Source of the DNA: Synchiropus splendidus
Lineage: Eukaryota > Chordata > Actinopteri > Syngnathiformes > Callionymidae
DNA length: 64,000 bases
Assembly: GCF_027744825.2 (NCBI RefSeq)
Contig: NC_071347.1
Span: 22,796,001 to 22,860,000, forward strand
Direction: 5' to 3'
Shown: one piece after another, positions 33,336 through 43,440 of the stretch
Position numbering within the stretch: position 1 is the stretch's first letter
Layout of the letters: every line of letters begins with the position of its first letter
Position numbers and translations under genes: made by a program
The notes under the pieces: model-generated
The model's input: the letters and a program-made list of their open reading frames with translations, nothing else
The model's database searches: none
What the model was told of the DNA's origin: nothing

Positions 33336-36300
33336 TCACTGCAACTCCTCGGTGTCCTGCTCCTGGATCCCGTCCCGTTGGAACAGAGCCCTGTAGGCCA
33401 CCATGTTGCCGTCGCAGTAGGCGTGAAGCATCCGGTCCATGGGGCTGTAGTTGAGGAAGAAGATGTTGGTGGACAGCTTCTGGATGAAGATCCCCACGTG
33501 GAAGTTCTCCGCTCCGGTCGCCGTGTCGTACGAGTAGAAGATCTCCTCCAGGTGCTTGTCCACGTAGCGCGTGGCGTAGAGGACACCGCACACCACGAAG
33601 GTGTTGCTCACGCTCTGCTTGAACACGGAGGTGACCCAGGTGCGGCCCAGCGCCGGCGGCTGGCCTGCCTCCACCTTGGACAGCACCATGTTGCCAAAGT
33701 GCTGTTTGGTGGTGTAGACCACCCAGACCCCCGACTCATCGGTGGCCAGGTCCAGGTCGGTGTGTTGGTAGCACTCGTCCAGGTGGCAGAAGTTCGCTTT
33801 GGAGTTGTACCTAGAGAAGAACGGCAGTCAGAGGCACGGTACCGTCCTGTTGGTGTCGCTGAGGAGAAGACAGGAGGCAGAGCTGGAGGTAGCAGAGATG
33901 AAGATGCTGAGCTTCTCTCTGGGAGTGAGAGCAGGATGATGATAGGATCAGAGGGACAGCACATGTGCTCAGGTGTTTAGGAGACCAAGTCAGAGAGGCT
34001 GGATGGAGATGGTTTGGACATATACAGAGGAGAGAGAGAGAGCCAGTACAGTGGTAGATGAAGATGTTGAGATGTTGGAACTGCCAGGCAGAAGGTGGAG
34101 AGGAAGGCCACAGAGGAGATTGATGGAGGTGGTGAAGGAGGACATGAGGAGGTTTGGAAGTTTGAGAGAAGAGGAAGCAGAGGACAGGGTGAGATGGAGG
34201 AGAACCATCCGCCGTGGCCACCTCTGAAGGGAGGAGCCCAAGGAAGACTGAAGCGCTGTGTTGTTAGAGCTGGAAGCAAGAAAGAGCCGCGGCAGCGCCC
34301 CCCGGTGGCGGCACAGTGAGCCGCACCTGGTGTCCTCCGGCAGCCTGACGGTGGAGATGTCTTTGGTGACGAGGTCCAGCCTGCAGACGGTGCCCTGGTT
34401 GTAGCAGTTGTAGTAGAGGGCGCCGGCGAACAGGACCACATTGGGACCCTGGATGGTGTTGGTGGTTGGGTTGGAGGCGTGAATCTGGACGTTTCCTGCG
34501 GGAGGTGACGGAGGTCAGAGGTCGGTGGTGGCAGGTGCGAAGCCCTGCAGCTGGTGCTCACCAGGGATGCTGACGCCCACCGTCAGGGAGCTCAGGCTGG
34601 AGTACTGCCGCACGTAGTTGGCGTACTTGTTGCTGGAGGTCATGGGGACCAGCCAGTACCAGCTCTCCTTCCCCTCCTGGGGCCTGGGGTCGCGACCCCA
34701 CGCGCCCACCTTGTAGGAGCCTGGGTACTCCCCCGCCGTCTGGATTTTGGCGGTGGAGACGTTGAAGAAGTGGCCGTGAGGACATGTGGCCGCCGCGCCT
34801 GAAGACCAGGGGCTCAGCTTCAGACTTGCACTTCAGCTCAGGCTAAACCAGGCTTTCACGGGTCGCAGTTTTGACCTTCTCTCTCTTGTCATTCTGACCA
34901 ACTCAGGCTCACACAAAAACGTCTCCTTCCAACTCCGGAGTCTGAGCCTGGCGTGTGCCGGCCTCACCTGCAGGGGGCGCTGTGGGCGGCAGGTGGCCGT
35001 TCCTGCACTGCTCCAGGTCTCTCTTCAGCCGCTCGTTGTCGCTCTGCCTCCTCACCTGATTCTCGGTGTCGAACTGCTCCAGAGTCTTCAGCTCCGTGGT
35101 CAGTTCCTGCAGCTGAGAGAGAGAGAGGGAGGAAGCTGGCGGCGCTGTGGTGCAGTGCGCAGAGGCGGCCAGCAGGTGTCACCGCGCCACTCTCTCCTCT
35201 CCAGCGGAACAGTCTGCAGCCTGGTCACTTCTGACTCCAGAGCTCACACCTGAGGTCGCTGTCAATCTGAGCCTTCCTAGTGATCAATTCCATCCCTGCA
35301 CTCGACCCTCTGACCTCCTGTCTCAGAGTTTTGACCTTTGATCTCACAGGTGAGCTGCATCATGAAAGTTGTCAGCCTTGACTCCCACAGTTCTGCATCA
35401 GCCTCTGTGCGGAATCAATGAAATGACAACTGTGTTTCTTCAGAGCAGAGTTTCTGACCTTTGACCTCACCCACCACTGAAACACCCCTGAGCTCTGTCA
35501 GAACCTGGTGGCAGCGGAGCGACTGACGCGTCGCCTCCGTCTGACCCCCAGTTGGTCATGTGACTCGAGCCGAGTCCAGACGTGTCGCGGAGGAGGAAGA
35601 CGGACGCGGGCGCTACCTGCTGGCCGGTGTCGGTGATGAGGCGCTGGCTGCCCGTGGTGGTGCTGTTGAGCTGGTCCACCAGCTGCTGCAGCTCCTGCAG
35701 CTCGTTGTGGATGAGGATGAGGCTGAGCAGTCCGTACAGGTCGCCGTCGTCCTCGGCCTCCAGCGTGGCCATGTCCCCCAGCAGCTGCGGCAGGCGGCGC
35801 TCCAGGCCCAGCAGCAGGCTGTCCATCTGCACGGCCTGGCGGGTCGGAGGCGGGGTCAGAGGCGGGGCCAGAGGCGGGGTCAGGCGGCCCGGCCGGGGGC
35901 TTACCTGCTGAGGGCTCAACTTGCTGGCGCAGGTGGCGGCGGCGCTCCTCAGCGAGGCGAACTGCTCGTGAGGGAAGGAGCGCTCTATGTTGAGCAGATC
36001 ACACACACACTCATCCTTCGCTTCCGCGTCCTGGAACAGACAGAGCTCCACATCCACAACGTGTTCTCACACAATTGAACCATATCCATGGATGTAAACC
36101 TCGACACACGTTTCATAGAAATCAGTAGTGTTTTCCCCCAATCCTCCAGAGGGGGCGCTGTGCCCCGCCTGGATGAACCACCCGAGTCAATGTGCGGCGC
36201 GTCACACCAGGTCGAAGCTGCGCTCTGTAAGAGTCGCTCGTGATTGGTCTGTACCAGGCACAACCCGCGGCTCTTTCCCCAGCTTCATGCGGCTCTTCAC

Positions 36301-37324
36301 CAAATGGTTTTGGTCAAGTTGCTGTTGAGACGGTGGTTTATACAGGAAATAAGACGTAAAAGTAAGAGCTATTCCGGCGAAACGTTGAAATGTTGTTGAA
36401 AGACGTTGACTTGCTTAACTTTGAAACGTCAACAACCTCGCCGCACGTGCTCCAAGCCGGGGGGCGGGGCTCGGAGCAGGTTCAGTGGCGATGTGAGTGG
36501 TGGTCCTCAGACTTGGAGCGTCCTCAGATCCACCATCAACACCACTGACAGGACTCAGTTCCACGTTTGACTCTGTCCTTCCCTCAACTAAAGGTCTGGC
36601 CTGTGTTTCACCTGTGACTCACTGTTGATGGTGGTGAGGTCCGTCGAATTCAGTGGAGTGAAGATGAGAGGCTCCAGTCTGCAGCGTGGCTCACACACAC
36701 ACAGACCGGGGCCACGTTACTGGTGGCAGGAGTCACGTCCACAAATAGAGTCAATAAAGACAAATCAATGGCGCAGACATTTCTATCTATGCCACTTGAT
36801 GTTTCCAGGAGGATCAGGGAAAAAACACATGCACAAGAGACACACGCTGGACGTGAAGCAGCAACCTTGTGACACACAGGGATGAGCTGTAACCACTACA
36901 CTGAGTCACATGACCATGGCAACCTCGACCGATCACTAGGTCCCTCCAAAACAAAACCTAGGGAAGCACTGAAATCTGTCTCTTTCCCAGCAGAAACATG
37001 AACGAATAGCTGAGGCACAGAGGTAGAGCAGCAACAGCAGGAGGAGGGTGTTGGAACACAACACTTCCTCGAACTGAACCCAGAGAAACATCCTGAACAT
37101 TCACGTCCTAATCTGGCTTCATCCCAGGGTGGGACGGGGGGCGCGTCCTGGAACCAGTCTGGTAACAAACCGCGTACACGGTGATGGACCGAGGCTTCAC
37201 CATTTCACCAGAGTGGCCTTTAGCTTCAGCCCAGACTCAAGCAGAGGCTTCAAAGGAGGCGCGACCTGACCTGGTGTGAGAGGGCGACCGAGGTCCAGAG
37301 CAGGACGAAGACGTGCGGCTTCAT
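33336..37324 (-). CDS. olfm4: Olfactomedin-4-like secreted glycoprotein (copy A, 474 aa)
   Basis: Coding exons in transcript order: 37324-37271, 36030-35905, 35835-35617, 35112-34968, 34798-34562, 34495-34327, 33810-33336. They total 1425 nt in one frame with GT-AG introns. Residues 1-18 are a signal peptide (MKPHVFVLLWTSVALSHQ). Next is a CVC motif, then a coiled-coil-like helical region (about 60-180), then the olfactomedin domain (about 183-474). The domain shows TCPHG, VGAWGRDP, WYWLVPM, VVLFAGALYYNCY, ATDESGVWVVY, VCGVLYATRY and YSPMDRMLHAY. The first and VCG cysteines fit the conserved OLF disulphide. TCPHGHFFNVS and GAWGRD match OLFM4 best. Known of OLFM4: a secreted, disulphide-linked oligomer of gut epithelium and neutrophils. 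The OLF domain is split over three exons, unlike the single exon of the neighbour. Alternatives within the OLFM family are less likely. Confidence 0.88.
33850..34245 (+). mobile_element. LINE fragment (family 2) inside the olfactomedin-like intron
   Basis: Plus-strand coding remnants include a 'RGERESQYSGR'-type stretch, 'ELPGRRWRGRPQRR' and 'MEVVKEDMRRFG', then 'RWRRTIRR' and a tail 'cgtggccacctctgaaggga'. These are the C-terminal end and 3' tail of a common teleost LINE. It fills most of the 516-bp intron 33811-34326 of the minus-strand gene, inserted antisense to it. It is the inverted counterpart of 11470-11870. Confidence 0.7.
35332..35344 (-). promoter_or_regulatory. DR1-like site, one mismatch
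   Basis: TGACCTTTGATCT differs from the perfect DR1 by one base. It lies in the intron 35113-35616 of the minus-strand olfactomedin-like gene. Confidence 0.35.
35455..35467 (-). promoter_or_regulatory. DR1 nuclear-receptor site (perfect)
   Basis: TGACCTTTGACCT lies in the same intron as the near-match at 35332. HNF4/RXR-type factors bind this element and drive gut genes; OLFM4 is a gut gene. A role here is inference. Confidence 0.45.
36031..37270 (-). other. First intron of the minus-strand olfactomedin-like gene
   Basis: A 1.24-kb intron with a GTCAGG donor and a CTGTTCCAG acceptor. No repeat family or nested gene is recognised, apart from a short CA run near 36694. Confidence 0.6.
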
Positions 37325-39141
37325 GTCCGGCGAGTGACAGGCTGCAGATGAGAGCAGGCTTTTAGGGCTGAGCCGCCTCCCTCTGACGGCAGCACTTCCC
37401 CTGCACACGTCCTCACCAGCCACAGCCCATGGACGTCACACACCTTTCTTCTTTCACACTTCAGAGCCAAGTTTTTGACCATCAGTTTTCTAGACGTTTT
37501 ATTGACATCATGATGTTTTTTTCTCTTTCATTCATGTTTCTTTCATCTGACTCCCAACCCTCGGCCCGATGGTCCATTTCTGTCCTCTAATTTACATATG
37601 TTACATAACATTTTTTTCTGAAATGAATATGTTCCTCACGTTTTTCTTGTTTTTCTTGTTACTTAGAAAACACACGAAATATTACCATACTGTTGGGAAA
37701 TTCTAGAAAGGGAGGGAGGGAGGCGAAAAACAGCCTAAAATAGAGAGAGAAGTGGCGTCTGATGGGTTTAGCGCCGGTCTCTCACCAGGTCCAGTTTCCT
37801 CGCACTGAAGCTGAGTTCACTGGCTTTAAACGGCCAATGAATCACTGGGGTTGTATCTGTTCTGAATGGTTCTTCTAGGACCATCTTCTCAGCAGCAGAG
37901 TGGCCAGTCATGTTTCTGCTGTTAGCATGTTGCCGAGCCTCTCCAGAGCCTCGGAGCTTCTTCTGAAGTGCGGGATTCATTTGCCATGAGTCGTGAGTCG
38001 TGAGTTAACTCAGCCTCGGTGCGATTCATTGGGATTCATCTGTATGAAATGTGTGAAGCTGCGGTCCAGAAAGCCTGTTCATCTGGGTCAGATCAGGCCC
38101 TGGTTCTCACTCCAACAACCTCGGACCCTCCAGCTCAGGGACACGGGGGCTTCTCTTTGTTTCTGCGTTCCAAAACCGTCCAGATCTTTTTCTCAGGACC
38201 GTCTCACCGCGTCCGCTCCTGCGGCTCGATAATCCAACTGGGTTCAACAGAGAGAGCCTTGCTGCCAGCAGGAGGCCCAGACTCTGAGAGGCCCCGCTGG
38301 ACTCCAGACTCTGAGGTCGAAGGCTGAACTCTGAAGGTCAACCCAGAACCTTCTCTGGATCCAACAGGATCCTTCCAGCTGTGTTGCACTGGGTGTGTGA
38401 TCGCGGGGGCAGCCGCTGAGGCAAAGCAGTCCAGCACCCTCCTCACTGAGGGGAACCACTGGGGTCCTGGGCCGGCCCCGGGGCCTCCTCCCATCTGAAC
38501 GCTGAGCCTCGCCTGGACGACGGAGCTTGTCTCGCTCCACCTCAGGATAGTCACGTGACGTCGTGTGAATCGAGCCGAGTCAGCAGAAGTTCAACCTGAG
38601 TTGAAGTCCCAGCTTGCGTGGACAGAGAAGTCCAACGCGTGTTTTCCGTGGGACTTTCTGAGAGCCGGAGATTTCACTTCTGTTTTTCTGATCCAGGTGG
38701 TCAATGCTTCTGCTTCACGCACGGTGTTGCCGCGGCAACGGCAGCTTGAAATAGCACGTCAACCGCCGCTCCTGCTTCTTTTGGAGGTCAACCTCTCCTG
38801 CGAGTTCAGAGCGCGACGTTTGAGCCACCCGGCCACGGCGCACCACAGGCCGGCGACAGCGGCGCCGACGCCGGTCGTCTCACCCTGCTATTGTGGTGGA
38901 GGATGACACTGCGGTGGCACTAATTTTGGTGTGGAACGGAAGTCTAATTTGATGATGAAGCTCTTCACTGCACAGATTTCCCAATCGGAGATTGGCCGGG
39001 AGATTTTGGTGAAAAAGAGGAAACGTGAGAAGTTTCACTTCCGCCACGGCGGGCGCTGACTCACTGCTGTCAGAGCCGTGACGCGAGGCGCAGGGCTGGG
39101 GTCTGCAGCTGCTGCTGCGCCTCCTCACTGCTGCCTCAGAC
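37325..39141. other. Shared 1.8-kb region between divergent olfactomedin-like genes
   Basis: It lies between the two start codons, so it should hold both promoters. On the minus side a TATA-like CTAAAAG (37359-37365 on the plus strand) sits about 35-40 nt before that ATG. An AG just 19-20 nt upstream of the ATG (ctgcag) could instead be an acceptor from a leader exon. A LINE family 1 scrap sits at 38390-38550. Confidence 0.4.
38390..38550 (-). mobile_element. LINE family 1 3'-end scrap
   Basis: Minus-strand translation keeps 'GRRPRGRPRT', and further on comes 'cggctgcccccgcgatcac', matching the C-terminal basic motif and the 'ctgcccccgcgacccgg' 3' end of this teleost LINE. Out-of-frame joints show it is dead. 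Confidence 0.6.
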
Positions 39142-40789
39142 ATGTCTGCGCTGCCCACGCTGCTGCTGCTGCTGCTTCACCTGGGCTCCTCGCGGAGCTC
39201 CTCAGCCCAGCCGGCTGAAGGGGCGGCCGTGCGGGTCATTGGTCACCAGAGGTCCAACGCCTGCCAGTGCAGAGTCAACGCCAGCATGTGGCTCTTCCCC
39301 GTCACGGCGTACGAGGCGACGCTGCAGAACGCCAAGTCCTGCCAGGCGACCCTGGACAGCGTGGAGGAGAAGGTGAGGCCTTTCCTTCAGGGAGGAGAAG
39401 GTTCTGGACAGAGCATCTCCAGACGTCTGCCCTGTTCCTCTCCAGGTCCAGTTGTCGGGTCAGCTCCTCCCTCAGATCCAGGCTGTGATCCACAACGTGA
39501 CGGCCCGACTGCAGCCCTTCCAGTACCTGAACGACGGGGGCCTCTACACGCACTTGGCCCTGCAGCTGCTGGGCCAGGAGCTGAGCGAGCTGGATGCCAA
39601 CATCGACACCATCCACAGCCAGCTGAAGAACGCCCAGACCGGGAAGCTCCGCAAACAGGTCGGCCCCGAGACGGCGGCGAAGTGAGGTCGCTGACGCCTG
39701 TGCTCCTGCAGGTGGCCAAACTGCGGCAGGACGTCGACCGGATGCAAATCAACGACATTGTCAACATCAAGACGGTGAAGGAGAAGATGCGCTCCCTGAG
39801 GAACCGCGCCGAGTCCTGCAAGTCCATCCCCAAAGACTTCAGAGGTGAGTGAGCGTAACGGATGCTCGCCGCCGCCGCGCCTGAGCCCCCCTCCGCCGAA
39901 GCTCCTGCCCCTCAAACTGCTGTCTCCCGCCTCTCGTCTCTCAGTGCAGACTCAGAGATGCGTCAAAGGTCTGCTGAGCAACATCAGCGAGCCGGTGGTG
40001 ACCAAGGTCAGCCCGTTCGGCAAGAGCCTGGTGGCGGGCTCCTGGGGCAAGCAGGCCATGCAGGACAGCCCGCTGGAGAGCAGCAGCTACTGGGTCCAGC
40101 CTCTGACCAGCAGCAACATCTGGGGCAACACCGTGCGCGTGTACCCCACCCTGGCCGACTTCCTCACCTCCACCAAGCACAACGACTACAACTTCGCTCC
40201 CTCCAACAGCCACCCTGACGCCAACGAGGGGCCCAACGCCGTGCTGTACGGCGGCGCCCTCTACTACCACTGCTACCGCTCCAACAAAGTCTGCCGCTAC
40301 GACTTGGCCACCAAAGCGGTGGTGCGCGTGACCCTCCCGGGAATCGAGGTGGGCTACGGCAACAAGTTCCCCTACTGCTACTACGACTGCCGCGACAACA
40401 GCGACGTGGACCTGGAGGTCGACGAAAGCGGGCTGTGGGCGCTGTACGCCACGGCGGGTAACCACGGTAACCTGGTGATGAGCCGGCTGGAGTGGCACGG
40501 CAAGGAGAAGACGCTCAACGTCACTCACACGTGGGAGACCAGCCTGTTCAAGAAGTCGGTGAGCAACGCCTTCATGGCCTGCGGCGTCCTCTACGCCACT
40601 CGCTACCAGAGCAAAGTCAGCGAGGAGGTCTTCTACGCCTTCGACACGGCCAGCGGCCGCGATGACAACACGCTGTCGCTGCGCATGGAGAAGGTCTCCA
40701 ACGGCATCGCCAGCGTGAGCTACAACCCCACCGACCGCCGCCTCTACATGTACAACGACGGCTATCTGCTGGCCTATCAGACTAAGTAG
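39142..40789 (+). CDS. olfm4: Olfactomedin-4-like secreted glycoprotein (copy B, 473 aa)
   Basis: Coding exons 39142-39372, 39446-39658, 39712-39844, 39945-40789 total 1422 nt in one frame. A signal peptide (MSALPTLLLLLLHLGSSRSS) is followed by CQC (residues 41-43, like the C-x-C of OLFM4), a helical coiled-coil-like region (about 55-190) and a complete olfactomedin domain in the last exon. That domain shows SYWVQPLTSS, LYGGALYYHCY, VDESGLWALYA, SNAFMACGVLYATRY and LYMYNDGYLLAYQ. The C-terminal YNDGYLL is very close to OLFM4. The Asp that helps bind calcium in the myocilin-type IDYNP motif reads Ser (VSYNP); from memory human OLFM4 has Asn there, so a weak calcium site may be a family trait. 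Potential N-glycosylation sites include NAS, NVT and NIS. Introns are 73, 53 and 100 bp. It lies head to head with copy A. Confidence 0.9.
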
Positions 40790-40866
40790 AATCGGCCGCG
40801 TGGCAGCAGAAAAACATCCCAATTTTTCACTGTCTTCACCCTCAACTTTGAGAGGTGACTTGCTTT

Positions 40867-40872
40867 AATAAA
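40867..40872 (+). terminator. Poly(A) signal AATAAA of olfactomedin-like copy B
   Basis: It lies 78 nt past the stop codon, directly before an A-run. The 3'UTR is therefore short, as in copy A. Confidence 0.75.
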
Positions 40873-41008
40873 AAAAAAAAAAAGATTGAGAAATTGAGTT
40901 TTGTATGTTTAGATTTCCTGGGACTTTTTAGGACCGATATTTTCACCGATATCAATTCTTTATGATTTGTTTGTTTCACACAAGAACACAGATGATCCTG
41001 ACTAGCAA

Positions 41009-41109
41009 AGGTCAAAGGTCGTGCCCATTCACAGCACAGTCTGGCACAAAGGTCATGTGAAGAAGTGGGGGGGTGACCTTTGACCTGTGCTAGCCTTGAC
41101 CTTTGACCT
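41009..41109. promoter_or_regulatory. Cluster of three DR1 nuclear-receptor sites
   Basis: AGGTCAAAGGTC at 41009-41020 (plus, last base off) and perfect TGACCTTTGACCT at 41074-41086 and 41097-41109 (minus) lie 140-240 bp past the poly(A) signal of olfactomedin-like copy B. A lone half site is at 41050. Three sites in 101 bp suggest an HNF4/RXR-responsive enhancer; this is inference. Confidence 0.5.
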
Positions 41110-42200
41110 GTCCTGTCTTGTGTATTTTGTGACACCACCATCACTACTTCATCGGTTTGTTTTAAACTAGGTGTTACTGACTCTCTGTCATCGCGACACC
41201 AACAGTGTGTGTCGGTGGCGTCGCCCTCTGATGACATCATCACGCTGCCTCAGGTCAGATGGAGGTTCTCAGAGCAACTTTTCCTCTGTGTCACTGCCTG
41301 ATGCGCTCCGCCGGAAACTACGGGATGGAACCAGAAGTTTCTGGCGCATGTTTTACCAACTGACCTTTACTGGTAAGCGCATGCGTCCATGGTTTTATCG
41401 CGCACAGGCGATGTCTTTTAACTCATTAAGAGTCTAGATTAAGAAATTGTATGTTTTATATGATATTCTAGTTTTGTTTTTTCTTGAATCCAACAACATA
41501 AACGGACTCAAGCGCCGCTCCACGGTCGACATACACCTCATTCGGGGCCAGATGAGCTCAATATGAAACCAATCCCAGGAGAAATGTTTCCCACACACTC
41601 CGTACTGTATCGGAAGCCGTGCACAGCGCAGGTCAAATGTACTGGAGGAGTTTGATATTATTCATGATTCAATAATACTGGGTTAAAAAATGATGAAGAC
41701 GGATAGAAACGTACAATCTCCAGACTACAATGACAAATGTTGAATTATTTTTTGCACTTGATGTTGGTTATTGTTGATGCACATATAGAATGCAGTCACT
41801 GCATTATTCATTTCACTGAAGTACATCGTAGAAAACCTGATTGTATACGTGTAATAATATGGAAAAAAGAAAGAAAATGAAAGGAAATGCAAAATTGAAA
41901 ACCATATGGAAGAAAAAAAAATCATGGTGTCTGTGAGGGAAACGTATTATTTCACAATACGTTCACCATGTTTCCCAGCTCCGGTCAAATGTTCTTCGTT
42001 GATTTTCAGCTTAAATGTGATCAGGCACCTACGCATGCGCGTAACAATGTATCATTTCCAGATTTGCTGGTTACATATTGACTATTTTAACAACTATTAA
42101 AAAAACCCACAACTTTACATGTTATAATTAATAAACACAATTCGTAGACCTTGCGCATGCATGTTTCTAATATCCGGTTCCAGTCCTGGAACTTCCGCTG
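41110..42200. other. AT-rich gene-free stretch
   Basis: No exon or named repeat is seen. 41640-41930 and 42060-42150 are AT-rich. Confidence 0.45.
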
Positions 42201-42201
42201 A

Positions 42202-42876
42202 ACCAGATCAGGCAGGAGGACCACATGAGGCAGGAGGACCACATCAGGCAGGAGGACCAGATCAGGCAGGAGGACCAGATCAGGCAGGAGGACCACATGA
42301 GGCAGGAGGACCAGATCAGGCAGGAGGACCACATCAGGCAGGAGGACCACATCAGGCAGGAGGACCAGATCAGGCAGGAGGACCACATCAGGCAGGAGGA
42401 CCAGATCAGGCAGGAGGACCAGATCAGGCAGGAGGACCACATCAGGCAGGAGGACCACATCAGGCAGGAGGACCACATCAGGCAGGAGGACCAGATCAGG
42501 CAGGAGGACCACATCAGGCAGGAGGACCAGATCAGGCAGGAGGACCAGATCAGGCAGGAGGACCACATGAGGCAGGAGGACCAGATCAGGCAGGTGGACC
42601 ACATCAGGCAGGAGGACCAGATCAGGCAGGTGGACCACATGAGGCAGGAGGACCACATCAGGCAGGTGGACCACATCAGGCAGGAGGACCAGATCAGGCA
42701 GGTGGACCACATCAGGCAGGAGGACCACATGAGGCAGGTGGACCACATCAGGCAGGTGGACCACATCAGGCAGGAGGACCACATCAGGCAGGTGGACCAC
42801 ATCAGGCAGGTGGACCGCAGCAGGCAGGTGGACCACATGAGGCAGGTGGACCACATGAGGCAGGAGGACCACATCC
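42202..42876. repeat. 18-bp minisatellite (AGGCAGGWGGACCASATS)n, about 37 units
   Basis: A tandem array of 18-bp units differing at a few sites: CCAGATC, CCACATC or CCACATG, and GAGG or GTGG. The first 20 or so units all read GAGG; GTGG units appear only from about 42590 onward. The unit lacks stops and is a multiple of 3, so frames of 220-300 codons are open on both strands (HQAGGP, RQEDHI, LLPDVV and similar). With mirrored open frames and no splice or promoter evidence I do not call them genes. Confidence 0.96.
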
Positions 42877-43254
42877 GGCACTGACACTCCTCATGAAACA
42901 TTTCAATCCACAGAGAGATGAATCTCAGGAGTCGCATGTTGATGACATGACTCAGCCACAGTGGAGTCCTGGACTGAGCTGCACGGGTTGGTCCCAACTC
43001 CAGAACCACAGGGTGGTCAGGTCCAGTCCTCCTGTCATGGAGGAAGACGTTCCAGCAGCGATGGGTTCATGATTTATTCCATCCTTCGTCTGCCTAATCC
43101 TTCAGTTTCTCCTCACTTTAAGGTTGTTTCTTAGCTTCAGCTTCAGCTTCTTTTCATTTGGAATGTCTTCTTTTGTGAAGTCATGTTGGACCCCGGAGCA
43201 GCTACAGACTAATGTTGACCTGAGGATCCGGCGCAGGCCGCTCTCCTCTGTCAT

Positions 43255-43440
43255 TTGTTCAAGCTGCTGGGACGAGAGGCGGGGGACACCCTGGACAGCC
43301 CCTCACAGGACGAAGCCTCCTCAAATGACAGCGGAATCTTGAGGACAGTGGGAGGAAACTGGAGTGCCCACACAACAGACCTCCTCCACAGAGGACGTGG
43401 CTGTTACGCTCAGAGCTGCACCTCAGTGTTGCAACTCCAC
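43255..43440 (+). mobile_element. Fragment of a widespread teleost interspersed repeat
   Basis: It carries 'gaggcgggggacaccctgga' and, further on, 'cagtgggaggaaactggagt'. These are two landmarks of a very common fish repeat (usually gaggcggggtacaccctgga ... ggaggaaactggag). A 274-codon open frame crosses this and the next 600 bp, but has no recognisable domain. Confidence 0.5.

Noticed and set aside
33285..33980. 231-codon plus-strand frame
   Set aside because: It is antisense to the last exon of the minus-strand olfactomedin-like gene and continues into its LINE-bearing intron.
34558..34785. Proline/arginine-rich minus-strand frame overlapping the olfactomedin exon 34562-34798
   Set aside because: A different frame of the same exon. 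The correct frame is fixed by joining phases with both neighbouring exons.
39941..40822. 293-codon minus-strand frame
   Set aside because: It is antisense to the GC-rich olfactomedin exon, an expected shadow of strong third-position G/C bias.
42202..42876. Regular array considered as CRISPR
   Set aside because: Units are directly adjacent without spacers and the sequence is vertebrate; it is a minisatellite.
42087..43072. Frames of 219-303 codons (HQAGGP, RQEDHI, LLPDVV repeats)
   Set aside because: Minisatellite translation on both strands; no unique flanking domain, no promoter, no splice sites.
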